Origin: Streptomyces sp. NBC_00237
GTDB lineage: Bacteria > Actinomycetota > Actinomycetes > Streptomycetales > Streptomycetaceae
DNA length: 64,000 nt
Reading direction: 5' to 3'
NCBI RefSeq assembly: GCF_026342435.1
Contig: NZ_JAPEMT010000003.1
Location: 1,054,001-1,118,000, forward strand
Shown: positions 7,923 to 18,200 of the stretch, piece after piece
How the letters are laid out: each line of letters opens with the position of its first letter
Numbering within the stretch: position 1 is the stretch's first letter
The notes under the pieces: model-generated
What the model was told of the DNA's origin: nothing
Seen by the model: the letters and a program-made list of their open reading frames with translations, nothing else
Databases searched by the model: none
Position numbers and translations under genes: made by a program

Positions 7923-9563
7923 TCAGGGTTGGTCGGGTGCCGTTTGGATGGTCAGGGTGAGGTCGAGGCGGGTGTTGTCCTGGGTGGTCAGGCGGAGGGT
8001 GTAGGTGCCTGCCTGGGTTCCGGTGTGGAGCGGCGGGAGAGTGAGGCGTCCGTCCGGTCCGGTCGGATCCAGGAGGAGGGACCGGGCAGGGGCGTTGTTC
8101 TTGCCGAGGAAGTAAGGGCTGTCTGTGCCAGCCTGCGCAATGCTGTTGCCGGGGGCCAGGAGGGTCGCTGTGATCCGGGCACCCGGGGCGGGGCGTGCGC
8201 GGAGAGTGGCCCGGAGCTGCAGCGGGTTGGGCAGCACGCTGTCGGTGTCGGCGGTGAGGGTGGGGGCGCCTAGGAGGGTGAGGGTGTCGGTGGCGCCGGG
8301 GCGGTCGGTGACGACACCGGCGAAGACGACGGTGGCCGGGCCGTTGCCGGGCAGGGAGGCGCGGATGGTGAAGCGGCCGGGGAGGGGGCCGGCGGTGAGG
8401 CGGGGGGCGGTGGCGGTTCCGTCGGGGGCCGTGGTCACGGTGGTTTCGGTGGCGCTGCCGGGGAAACGGGCTCCCGAGGCGGCGAGGAGGGTGAACAGTA
8501 CGCGCGCAGCGGACGTCCGTACCCGCAGGCGGACGGTGAACTCCTCGCCGGCGTGCGCGGTGATCGTGGCAGCGCCGACGGGGACCAGCGTGTGCTGCTT
8601 GGGCACGGGATCCGGCATGGGTGCGGGTGCGGGTGTGGTGTCTGGCGTGGGCTTCGGCGCGGGAGCCGGGGCAGGCTTGCGCGACGGGGAAGGCGGGGTG
8701 ACCGGGCGCGGGGTGCGGACTGCGGCCGGCACGCCAGGGTTCTGCCGCACGGGGGTGGTACCGCGTGCCACAACGGGCGCGGTGGCCGGCCCGTTGGGAA
8801 CCTCGCTGACCTTCCCCTCGCGGTAGGTCTTCATCCACCCGAGCACGGTAGTGACGTATTCACGCGACCGGTTGTAGCTGAGCACGGCCGCATCCAGCCC
8901 GGCCTGGGTGCTCAGGTCCCGGTTTCCCGCACACAGATACAGGCCCGCGCCGAGCGCGGCGTCGTAGATGCTGTTGGGATCGCGCGCACCGTCCCCGTCC
9001 CCGTCCGCCCCCCACTGCTTCCAGGTCGAAGGAATGAACTGCAACGGACCGACAGCCCGGTCGAACACGCTGTCGCCGTCCCACCGGCCCTGCTCGGTGT
9101 CCCGGACCAGCGCGAACTCCTTACCGTCCAGGCGCGGCCCCCGGATGGGCTGTGCAGTGGTCCCGTCCTCCTTCAGCCCATAGCCCCCGGCATGCTGCGA
9201 CTCCACCTTCCCGATACCCCCCAGGAGCTCCCAGGGCAGCTTGCACAACGGCTGTGCCTCACCGACCGCGGCAGCCGCCCTGCGGTAGGCGTCGAGGGCA
9301 GTGGCGGGTATCCCCGTCTGTCCGTCGGCCGCCGACGCGGCCGAAGGAGCGGTTCCCCGCTCGTGTCCCATGGGGGCGGTGGGCAGGTTCTTCATGCCGT
9401 CACCACGCGGCTGCGCCTGCGGGCTGTTCGTGCCGGGTACGGACTCTCCGGCTCCGGCGGTAGTGGTGCCCAGGACGCCACCGGCGCTGACGGTGGCGAG
9501 GAGGGTGGCGGTGCACAGGCTCTGGCGGGAGACGCGGAAGATCTGACGGCGGGGCAGCAGCAT
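7923..9563 (-). CDS. Secreted lytic transglycosylase with Pro-rich linker and Ig-like tail
   Basis: This 546-residue protein starts at ATG 9563, giving an Arg-rich N-region and a hydrophobic core (about 11-35), a clear signal peptide. The catalytic domain (about 90-290) has the lytic-transglycosylase glutamate in GGIGKVESQHAGG (E121) and the conserved VGPLQFIPSTW segment, close to MltB/SLT proteins that cleave peptidoglycan without water. A Pro/Ala/Lys-rich linker (about 300-350) leads to a beta-rich tail resembling bacterial Ig-like domains. An in-frame start 168 bases upstream would spoil the signal peptide. It acts outside the membrane on the cell wall. The gene stands alone, with a long gene-free region upstream. 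Confidence 0.85.
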   Translation of the reverse strand: MLLPRRQIFRVSRQSLCTATLLATVSAGGVLGTTTAGAGESVPGTNSPQAQPRGDGMKNLPTAPMGHERGTAPSAASAADGQTGIPATALDAYRRAAAAVGEAQPLCKLPWELLGGIGKVESQHAGGYGLKEDGTTAQPIRGPRLDGKEFALVRDTEQGRWDGDSVFDRAVGPLQFIPSTWKQWGADGDGDGARDPNSIYDAALGAGLYLCAGNRDLSTQAGLDAAVLSYNRSREYVTTVLGWMKTYREGKVSEVPNGPATAPVVARGTTPVRQNPGVPAAVRTPRPVTPPSPSRKPAPAPAPKPTPDTTPAPAPMPDPVPKQHTLVPVGAATITAHAGEEFTVRLRVRTSAARVLFTLLAASGARFPGSATETTVTTAPDGTATAPRLTAGPLPGRFTIRASLPGNGPATVVFAGVVTDRPGATDTLTLLGAPTLTADTDSVLPNPLQLRATLRARPAPGARITATLLAPGNSIAQAGTDSPYFLGKNNAPARSLLLDPTGPDGRLTLPPLHTGTQAGTYTLRLTTQDNTRLDLTLTIQTAPDQP

Positions 9564-10399
9564 GGGAGTATCCGTGGATCGGTGAGGGGCGGGGGAGAGC
9601 AAAAGTGGCGAGGCGCAGTTGACGGTGTGACGGGCAGACGTCCCGCTGATGGGTGTGGTCCGCAACTGCATACTGCGGGCCCCGTCTTGGGAGGGCGGTC
9701 CTCCACAAGGAGCGGGCACGCATGCCTGCAACCGGTGACAGTCAGGACGTCAATGGCCGATGGCGCCGGAGCGTTCGATCCTGCCGGATCCGCGTGGTTG
9801 GGCCTGGGGGCCTGGAGGCGCCGGGGTCGATCTGGGGCGGTGACGGCTGCAGAGGACGCAGTGTGGTTGCGAGCGGAACGGAGCACCTGCCCTGTAGGGG
9901 ATGAGGTAGGCGGGTGCCTTGCAGTGCTTCACAGGTGGAACTGTCCCTACGCGGTGACCGATTGGCGGGAACCCGGCTGCGCACAGGCCGCACGAAATGT
10001 TCGGAAGTGGAGCACCTGCACGTCAGGAGTCCAGACGGACAGATGTTATGTCCCTTTCGGGACCTTCGGAGACCAGGGAAGTGTTTCCGGCATGCGGGCG
10101 TGGCGAGAGAGGCGTGAACTCGCCGCAATGCGTGACGCAGAGTTGTCGGATCTTGAATGCGGGTGACCGTGCCGCACCCTGCCCTGCTTCGATGGTGAAT
10201 TTTTGTTCCCTATGTCCGAATAGGTCCATCATGATTGCGGTCACGTAACAAGCTGCTTCCGTGGTCTTGAGAGTTGTCCGCCGAGTTGGTGCGTGCTACG
10301 GCAACGTGAACTGCTGACCTGCTGTCAGATCAGCCCGAATCCCCTCCTCGCGGCGGCGGTCCGGGGCCGGATCGCGAAGGACACTGCCCACACCCGGAC
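9564..10399. other. Long gene-free region upstream of the transglycosylase gene
   Basis: About 840 bases hold no ORF I can support. A 73-codon minus-strand frame (10023-10244) and a few plus-strand frames are open but lack ribosome sites or familiar content. Streptomyces cell-wall hydrolase genes can have a c-di-AMP riboswitch in the leader, but I could not find its conserved core here. Confidence 0.4.
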
Positions 10400-10429
10400 C
10401 TGCCCCACCGCCCGTCGGGGGTGGGGCAG
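10400..10429 (-). terminator. Intrinsic terminator after the DsbA-like gene
   Basis: CTGCCCCACC pairs perfectly with GGTGGGGCAG across a 10-base loop, 21 bp past the stop codon of the minus-strand DsbA-like gene. Confidence 0.65.
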
Positions 10430-10450
10430 CCGCACGGTGAGCGCCGGGTG

Positions 10451-11173
10451 TCAGCCGATGCCCGCCGCCCGCAGCACCTTCGTGAAGGCGCTCGCGTCGG
10501 ACACCGTCCGCTGGAGCAAGGGCTTGCCGTCGAGCACCACCGACGGGGCGCCCGGGACGCCCGAGGTGGTGTACGCCTTCTGCGCGTCGGCCACCCAGGC
10601 CGCGTGCGCGTGCGAACGGACCGCACGGTCGAAGGCCGCGCCGCGCAGGCCCGGGACCTGGTCGGCGACGGCCAGCAGGAAGTCGGGAGTGAAGCCGTCG
10701 ACGGTCTCCTTCTTCGGCTGGGAGGCGAAGACGGCCGCGTGGTAGGCGGGGAAACGTCCGGCGTCCACCGACGCGCGCAGCGCGTTCACCGCGCGCGCCG
10801 ATCCGCTGCCGCCGAGCGTGCGGTCGAGGAAGGAGGCGAGCACGTACTCGACCTTGACCTTTCCCGCCGCCGTCAGCCGGGCCAGCTCCGGGCCCGCCGT
10901 GGTCTCGAACGTCGCGCACGCGGGACAGCGCGGGTCCTCGTACACGCTCACGGTGTGCGGGGCCGACGCCCGGCCCACGAGGACCCGGGTGCCGTCCGGG
11001 GTGAGCTTCGCGGGCAGCGGGGCCGGCTGCGCTCCGGGGCGCGCGGTCGGCGCGACCACGGACACGGTGGGTGCGGGCTGCGCCTGCGGCTCACTGGAGC
11101 AGGCGGTCAGGACGCCCGCCAGCAGCAGCGCCGTCGCGGCGGCGAGGCGCCGCCTGCGGATGCGTACGGTCAT
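10451..11173 (-). CDS. DsbA-like thioredoxin-fold lipoprotein
   Basis: This 240-residue protein starts at ATG 11173. Five Arg residues and a hydrophobic run end in the lipobox LTAC (Cys25), so it should be lipid-anchored on the outer face of the membrane. The thioredoxin-fold domain (about 65-235) has the active-site pair CPAC (Cys83, Cys86) in YEDPRCPACATFE and a cis-Pro-type region near GVPGAPSVVLDG. This matches the DSBA-type thioredoxin_4 group that makes or reshuffles disulfides in exported proteins. The start overlaps the stop of the upstream membrane-protein gene by four bases (ATGA), so the two are translationally coupled. A hairpin at 10400-10429 ends the operon. Confidence 0.85.
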   Translation of the reverse strand: MTVRIRRRRLAAATALLLAGVLTACSSEPQAQPAPTVSVVAPTARPGAQPAPLPAKLTPDGTRVLVGRASAPHTVSVYEDPRCPACATFETTAGPELARLTAAGKVKVEYVLASFLDRTLGGSGSARAVNALRASVDAGRFPAYHAAVFASQPKKETVDGFTPDFLLAVADQVPGLRGAAFDRAVRSHAHAAWVADAQKAYTTSGVPGAPSVVLDGKPLLQRTVSDASAFTKVLRAAGIG

Positions 11174-11541
11174 GATCGGCGGGCCTTCCTGGTGGAGCGG
11201 GCGAGGAGCAGGGTGGTGACCGAAGTGTGGGCGGTGGAGCCGATCCACAGCAGCGGGAGCAGTGCGGTGGCCGTGTTGTCCCCGTCGTCGGGCGGCGCCA
11301 TGAAGAGGACCGTGGTGGTCATCGCGTAGGCAAGGGCCGCGACGATGTCCCGGGCCCGGCGGCGGCGCAGGGCGAGGTAGGTGAAGGGCGCCCAGCTCAG
11401 TATTCCGAGGGAGAGGAGCGGGGCGAGCGTCCACAGCGCGGCCCACGTACGGGGCCGTGCCGGAACGGCGGTTTCGGCAGGTTGCACTATGGGTGCGTCC
11501 CAGGGCGCCGCGGCAGGGCGCGGCGCTGTGCGTTCGTTCAT
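11170..11541 (-). CDS. Small integral membrane protein coupled to the DsbA-like gene
   Basis: The 123 residues start with a Pro/Ala-rich cytosolic tail (1-30), then hydrophobic stretches at about 33-57, 67-82 and 90-112, separated by an Arg-rich loop (RRRRARD) and an Asp-rich loop (PPDDGDN). It therefore has about three membrane helices. No catalytic residues are recognisable. The stop overlaps the start of the DsbA-like lipoprotein by four bases, so the pair is made together. A DsbB/VKOR-type electron partner would need conserved Cys residues, and none is present, so a partner or scaffold role is only a guess. Confidence 0.65.
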   Translation of the reverse strand: MNERTAPRPAAAPWDAPIVQPAETAVPARPRTWAALWTLAPLLSLGILSWAPFTYLALRRRRARDIVAALAYAMTTTVLFMAPPDDGDNTATALLPLLWIGSTAHTSVTTLLLARSTRKARRS

Positions 11542-11600
11542 CGTTCTTTCTTCTTGGTCTGTCTGCTGGCGCGGCGTGTCACCCGGCGGGTGAGGCGCGG

Positions 11601-11732
11601 TCAGGGCCGGTCTGCCTGGACGAAGGCGAGGATCGCTTCGATGCCCTGGGGGAGTGCGTCCGCTGCGCCGGAGCGGGCCACAGGCCCGCCGTGGCGTGCC
11701 GACAGATCCGGCATTTCTTGGTTCGTTCTCAT
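11601..11732 (-). CDS. Possible 43-residue peptide
   Basis: A short frame begins at ATG 11732 behind GAGAG and ends 60 bp before the small membrane-protein gene. The product starts MRTNQEMPDLSARHGG and ends ALPQGIEAILAFVQADRP: a polar N-half and an amphipathic C-half, with no Cys and no signal peptide. It lies on the same strand between the Rhs immunity candidate and the membrane-protein/DsbA-like pair. I do not recognise it. It could be a small functional peptide or an accident of GC-rich DNA; only the ribosome site and the sensible C-terminal helix support it. Confidence 0.3.
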   Translation of the reverse strand: MRTNQEMPDLSARHGGPVARSGAADALPQGIEAILAFVQADRP

Positions 11733-11871
11733 GCTGGTCAGCTCTCGGCGAGGGCCTTTTGGGCTTCTTCGTTCTTCTCGCTGCCGTGCCGCTGGCCGGC
11801 CGCCGACGGAGGCGGGAGCGGACCGCTCGGGTCCGCTCCCGCCCCGTGTCACCGGAGGTCCGGCCCCGGCC

Positions 11872-12237
11872 TCAGGAGGAGGCGTGGGCCTCGGCCAGCC
11901 GGTCGCCCTCGGGCGTACTGGCGACCCAGGGGCCGGCCAGCCTGGGGTCCCACCCCAGTTCCTCGCAGGCGTTCACGGTCCGCTCCAGGACCTCGGAGGC
12001 GGTGCCGTCCCAGGGTTCGTAACCCGAGTCGCCGATGTCTCCGACGGTCACCAGAGCGCGCTCAAGGAGTGTGCCGAGCAGGGCGCGGAAGACGGCGGGG
12101 GGCTGCCCCCCGTACTCCTCCACAGCCTCTTCGGCGTATCCGATCACCCGGTCGACGGGGATCCAGTCGTCCAGGCAGTCCGTCAGGATCTCCAGCAGGA
12201 TGCGTTCCCGGTGCTCCGGGTTCAGGTCAGTCGCCAT
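11872..12237 (-). CDS. Candidate immunity protein for the Rhs toxin
   Basis: This 121-residue, acidic, all-helical-looking soluble protein carries many Glu and Asp residues (for example YAEEAVEEYGG) and no signal peptide. Its ATG overlaps the last 11 bases of the 2184-residue Rhs gene, the typical place and spacing for the cognate immunity gene of a polymorphic toxin. The acidic character fits a partner that masks the Lys-rich C-terminal toxin tip. I do not recognise the immunity family by sequence, so the role rests on position and charge. Confidence 0.6.
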   Translation of the reverse strand: MATDLNPEHRERILLEILTDCLDDWIPVDRVIGYAEEAVEEYGGQPPAVFRALLGTLLERALVTVGDIGDSGYEPWDGTASEVLERTVNACEELGWDPRLAGPWVASTPEGDRLAEAHASS

Positions 12238-15200
12238 GCTTGATGTGTACCTTCAGATCCTTCTTGGAGCCTGGCTTGCTGATGTCGATGGTCTCGCCCT
12301 GCGACTTGGAGGTCTTGCGCCACTGCATGACGGTGCCGTCCTCCAGCTCGTACCTGTCGGGAATCTTCTCGCCGCGGGCCGGGAGGCGCTTGCCGCCCGC
12401 CGTCCACTTGTCGAACAGGCCCCGGAGGTCTTCGACCGAGCTCTGGGTCCTGACGTGGCCCTGATCACCCCTCGGGAGGCTTTTGAACTCGTCCTGCCAG
12501 CTTGAGCCGGATGAGCCGCCACCCCCGCTCATCTCGTCCTTGGTCTCGTTGAACGCCTGACCGATGTCGCTGCCGAGGCCGCTGATGCCGGCCCAGGCCA
12601 CGACGCCGCCGGTGATGCCGACGGCCGCGCCGCCCGCGACGGCGGGCACACCGGCGACGGCGCCGCCACCGGTCGCGCTCAGCCCGATGCCGCCGGCGGC
12701 CATGCCGGCTCCGGACGTCATCATGCTCATGCCGCCCGCGACGGCCGCTGCCTCGCCGATGATGGCGGGCGCCCGGCGCGCGAGGTTGCCGGCGAAGGCC
12801 GTTGCCCACTTGACCTTGGCGATCTCCACCTTGACCTTGGCAACCACGTAGCGTTTGACCGCGCTGCCGGCCCGTTTGACGGCGGGCCACGCCTTGGTCT
12901 TCACCCACCGCTTGGTGGCCTGCCACGCTTTGCCGGTGGCCTTCTTGACGCTCCGGACGATCTTCTGGATCTTCTTCGGAACGTACTTGTGGTAGACCTG
13001 CTTGGCCTTCTTGACGACCGGGGCGACGATCTTCTTGGCGACCCAGTTCGTGGCCTTGTGGACGACCCTGGTGACCTTCTTCTTGGCCTTGTTGAAGAGG
13101 TCGGAGCCCCACCACAGACCCTCCGGGTCGGAGAGCGTGGCCGGTGCGTTGTTGGCGTACTGGTAGGCGTTGAGCTGCTGCGGACTGCTGCTGTCGAGCA
13201 CCGGGTCGGCGGAGATGAACCGGCCGGTGTCCGGGTCGTAGGGCCGGGCGCCGAGCTGGGTCAGGCCGGTGGTGCGGTCCTGCGTGCCACCGACGAAGCC
13301 CCTGTTGCCCATCCAGGGCAGGGACGTCTTCTCGCGCTCGTTGCCGAACTCGTCCAGCGTGCGGCGGATGACCCCGAGGCCGTCCGCGTCGATCTGCGTG
13401 ACGTTGGTGCCGTGGTGGTCTTCGAGCACGTACGACACCGGGGTGCTGCCGTCGTCCAGTGCGGTGCGGACGGCGACGACGTCACCGCTGTGCGCGTAGT
13501 AGCGGGTGCCGCGCAGCTTCTTGGCGACCGGGTCCCAGGTGAACTGCTCGTCGCCGAGGTCCAGGGTGATGCCCTGCGGCCCGCGCTGGACGAGCTGGGA
13601 GCCACCGGCGTCGTAGGTGTAGCTGCTGGTGTTTCCCTCCGTGTCGGCGGCGACCAGGTTGCCCTGGTCGTCCCAGGTCAGGGACTGGCCCTTGGGCAGC
13701 TCGGGACGGACGATCCGGGTGGTGTTGCCGGACTCGTCGTAGTCGAAGGCGGACTCGCCGGTCCGGCCGCCGGTCGCGGTGACCTTCTTCAGTGCGTGCG
13801 GCTGGGAGGTGCCCGGCGCGTTGTAGGTGTAGGTCTCCTTGACGTCCTTCGCGGTGTCGCCCGCGGTGTCGTGGGTGGTCCGGGAGGTCCGGTTGCCCGT
13901 CAGGTCGTAGGCGTACGAATGCCAGTACGGGGCGATCCCGCCGACGTCCGCGGTCTTGGGCGCCGCCTCGGGCGTGGCAGTGCAGGCGGCCTTGGCCGTC
14001 CACGCCTCCGTCGTACGACCGAGGTAGTCGTAGCGGAAGCACTGGTTGTCCTGCGCCAGAGGGTTGTTGTCGCGCTGGGAGTTGATGCCCAGCACGTTGC
14101 CCATCGGGTCGTAGCGGTAGGTCGTGTCCTCGGTGTTCATGCCGCCCGCGACCTCGCGGTCGACGGTCGAACGCTCCGCCCGGCGGTTGGCCTCGTCGTA
14201 CTGCGTGGTGGTGCTCACCCGCCCGCCTGCGCTGCCCTGGACGAGCTGGGTGACCTCGCCGTAGGGCGAATAGCCGGTCTCCTGCACGTAGCGCAGTCCG
14301 CCGCCCGTGGTCGCGTACGGCAGCCCGTCCGCGGTGTAGGTGTGGGCGACCCGCTCGGCCTTCAGCCCGCCCTTGGCCTCGTACTGCTCCCAGGCCAGCT
14401 GACCGGTCGTGGTGTAGCCGTACTTGGTGGTGTAGGTGCCGGCGAGACCGGTCTCCTCGGCGGGGACGGTGGTGGTCGTCCCGGTCGGCGTGTAGTCGTC
14501 GTTGTATCCGAGGACCTCCTGGGTGTAGGCCCGGCCCTTCTCGAAGCGGGTGGACGACGTCTGCAGGCCCTTGGCCAGGGTGTCGTACGTCCATGACGCG
14601 ATCTTGGTGCCGTCGGTGCCGCCCTGGTACTCGGCGGTCTTGCGCCCCGCGATGTCGTAGGTGTAAGAGACCTTCTTGCCGCGCGCGTCGGTGCTGGAGG
14701 CCAGCTGGCCCTCGTCGTCGTACGTCATCGTGGAGGTGCCGGTGTCCGGGTCCGTGGTCCGGACGAGGTTGCCCGCGATGTCGTACGCGTTCGACCAGGT
14801 GTTGCCCGCCGAGTCCGTGATCGTCGAGAGGTCGCCGCCCGGTGTGTAGGTGTACTTCGTGGCGTCGAAGGCACCGGTCGGGCCCGCGCCACGGTACTGA
14901 CGGCGTTCGACCGCCCGGCCGCGGACGTCGTTCACCGTCGTGACGACCGTGCCGCCCGCGGGCGGCACGACGGTCGTGGTGGTGGCGGTGTACGCGGTGG
15001 TGGTGCGCTGCTTCTCGGTGCCCTTGGAGTACAGGACCGAGGCCGTCTGACGGCCCGCGCCGTCGTAGGTGAACCCGACGGCCCGGGGCATCTCGTTGTC
15101 GTTGGGCTTCAGCAGCGCGTTCGAGACCGGCTGGTCGTTCCAGTACGGACCGTTGTGCACGGTCATCTGGCCGCGCGAGTCGTAGACGGAGTCCTCGTTG

Positions 15201-18200
15201 ACCCGGCCGCCGCCGGTGGCGTCGATCTGGCTCTGCCGTTCGCGCAGCAGCGCGTCGTAGAGAACCTTGGAGACCGCGTAGGTGCCGTCATCCCTGAGGT
15301 TCTCGGACGTCACCACGGAGGGCTTGTCCTGGGCCATCTCGTAGGTGTACTTGGTCGACGGGGTCGCGGTGTCCTTGGCGCGGCCCGGGGCCCACACCGC
15401 TTGGGTGCGGCCGAGCGCGTCGTAGGTCGCGTCGGTGCGCTTGCCGTTGGCGTCCACGGAGGACAGCGGCAGGTCGCGCGTGGGGTTGATCTCCAGCGTG
15501 GTGACGTGGCCCAGGACGTCGGTCTGGGTCGTCCTGACCGGGTTGGCGCCGGTTGCCGGGGCGTAGTCGGTCCTGCTGACGTTGCCGCCGCCGTCGGTCT
15601 GGGACAGCGGGCGGCCGTAGATGTCGTACGTCGTCTTGGTGGCCGTCTTGTAGACCGGCTTGCCGTCGGCGTACTCCTTGAGGCCCTTGACCTCGGTGAC
15701 GTTGCCGAACTCGTCGTAGACGTTGACCGTGTCGGTCACGACGTGCCGGGGGCGCTCCGCCGTCGCGCCGCAGGCGACGGAGACGGTCTCGACCCGCTCG
15801 GGGTCGTCGAACCACCACTTCGCGGCGTTCTCGACGTACGTGGTGCGCGTGCACAGGTCGTCAGCGGTGGTGGACAGGTCGCCGGCGTCCTCGACCTGGA
15901 CGGCCAGGCCCCGGTCGTTGTACGTGGTGGACTGACGGGTCCTGATCCAGGTGTCGCCCTCGCCCAGCGCCCGGCCCCGGGTCTCGGCGGTGGCCGTCAT
16001 CCAGGAGGTGAGCGGGGGCAGCCCGGCGCGCGGGCGGGAGGCGGTGGGACCGCGCACCCACGGGTCGGAGGACGAGGCGCCGATCGGCTTGCCGTCCTCG
16101 CCGTCGTAGGTGAGCGACTCGCGGACGGTGCCGGCCAGCGCGTCGGCGTCGAGGACCTCGCGGCCCTCGGAGTCGGCGACCTTCACGGCACGGGTGCCGC
16201 CGGAGGCCGTGCGGTCCCCGTCCATGCCCCGGAAGTAGACGTTCTCCGCCAACGACCGCTTGACCTGTCCCTTGGTGCCGGTCAGGGTGCGGACCTTGCC
16301 GTAGCCGCGCCACTGGTTCCAGGTGCGGTGCTCCGGCTTGATCATCTCGTTCTCGTCGAAGCGCCACGCGGGAGCGCCGACGTAGTCGTACGACGTCTCC
16401 TTGGCCGGGGCACCGCCGGTGGTGTCGGTCTCGACGACCCGGGTGACGACGTACTTGTGGAACCAGTCCAGTGTCGGCTTCTCGGCGCCGTCCTTGGCCC
16501 AGTACACCGGGTAGCAGCGCTTGCCGTTGGCGGCGGCGTCGGGGAGCGTCGCGGGCGTGCACTCGGCGGCCGAGTACGTCGCCCCGATGATCCCGCCGGC
16601 CTCGGTCTTGATCGAGGCCACGCGCCAGCGGACCATCGGCGCCAGGCCCTCCAAGCCGTCGACGCGGTTGGCGCGCTGCTCACCGGTGAAGGTGACCGGG
16701 GGAAGGCTGACGGCGGCACCGTCCTTGCCGGTGCGGGTGACCGACTTCAGCCACAGCGGCGGCGGCATGCCGTCGCCGGTCTCCGGGAAGCCCTGGTCGA
16801 GCTTGTAGGTGTCGACGTCCTTGTAGGCGGAGCCGACGAGGACCCGGGTGGTGATGTCGGTGAGCCGCTTGCGGGTGAAGAACGCCGGCGACTTCTGGGT
16901 GGTGCACTGGGCGCCGTCCGCGCAGATCTGGTCGAACGGGACGTCCGGCCAGTTCTTGGCGGTGGTCTTGGTCAGCTTCGCCGGGTCGCAGTCCACGCCG
17001 GTGGCGGGCAGGCAGCGCTCGGCGGTGGTGAAGACGACCTCGGCGGGGGCGTTGGCGGTGAACTGCTGGTCGGACTTCTGCCCGTAGCGGATGGTGTTCA
17101 GGTAGCCGCCGCGGACGTAGGAGACGCCCGTGTTGCCGTTGTTCCTGCCGTAGTTGTTGCGCTCGGGGGTGTACCAGTAGGTGGAGGTGTTGCCCTGGGT
17201 GTCCACCACATAGTCGAGGTTCCAGCGCCACGCCTGCGTCTTGAAGGAGTTGGCGAAGGTGCCGGTGTAGCCCGGCTCGTCCTTGTGGTTGCCCGCGACC
17301 GGCACGGTCCAGGCGGAGTTGGTCTCCGGCTTGCCCGTGGACCAGCCCGGCAGGCGGTTCTGGCCGAAGACGTACTGCGTGCCGTCGGCCGTGGTGACCT
17401 TCCAGTACTCGCCGCCGTCCGCGCCGTTGGCGGCGCCGGTCAGGCGCTCGACCTTCTCGCCCGAGTCGTGGGTCGGCCGGTAGACGCCCGTCTTCTCGTC
17501 CTTGACGAGCTGTGAGGAGGAGCCGCCCAGCGACAGGGTGATGGTGTCGGGACCCCAGCACAGGTCACCGGTCTTGGCGGTGTTGTTGGCGCCGTTGCCC
17601 ATGTCCTCGGAGCACGCCTTGTAGCTGCGCTCGACGAAGCCGGTGGAGAAGTCCCAGCCGTCGCCGACCCAGGACGCCTGGGTGTTGGCGGCCGACGTGC
17701 GGCCGTCCACCGACTGCGAGTTGTAGGACAGCGCGATGTCCGGCCCGTCCCCCGCCGGGGACTCGGGGGTCTCGATCGGATAGGAATACGTGAACGCGCC
17801 CGAGGCGCCTCCCTCGGACCACGCCTGGGACGCCGACAGGGACGACGCCGTGAAGCTGCCGCCGTCGCCCGCGGCCGAGGCGGCCATGGCGAGCATCCGG
17901 GGCGCGGCGAAGGCCAACGGCACGTCCGCGGTGACGGTGCGCGCCTTGGTGTCGTTCTTCACACCTGCAATCGGAACGGCCTTCGGAGTCGATTTCCCGT
18001 CGGTGTCATCCAGTTGAAACAGGGTCAGCCGGGAGGCCCAGTCGCCGCCGTATGCCTGGGCGAACGCGGAGTAGTCCAGCTCCACACGTACGGTGCCGGG
18101 TGCGCTTTTCGCGGCCGGGACGTCCGTCGGATCCGGGGTGTTCTTGGACTCCAGACGGACGAGGAGGCCGTTCACGCCGGCGCGCTGCGCGGCCTGCTGG

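Noticed and set aside
9564..9760. A c-di-AMP (ydaO-type) riboswitch upstream of the lytic transglycosylase
   Set aside because: Expected for some Streptomyces cell-wall hydrolases, but the conserved core could not be found in the leader.
10023..10244. 73-codon minus-strand ORF beginning MTAIMMDLFGHREQ
   Set aside because: Plausible N-terminus, but weak ribosome site, unremarkable composition and no recognisable content or operon partner.
12989..17515. Very long open frames on the plus strand (for example 535 and 786 codons) opposite the Rhs gene
   Set aside because: They are antisense shadows of a GC-rich gene: skewed to Gly, Val, Arg and Leu, with no domain. The minus-strand Rhs frame is continuous with repeats and signal peptide.
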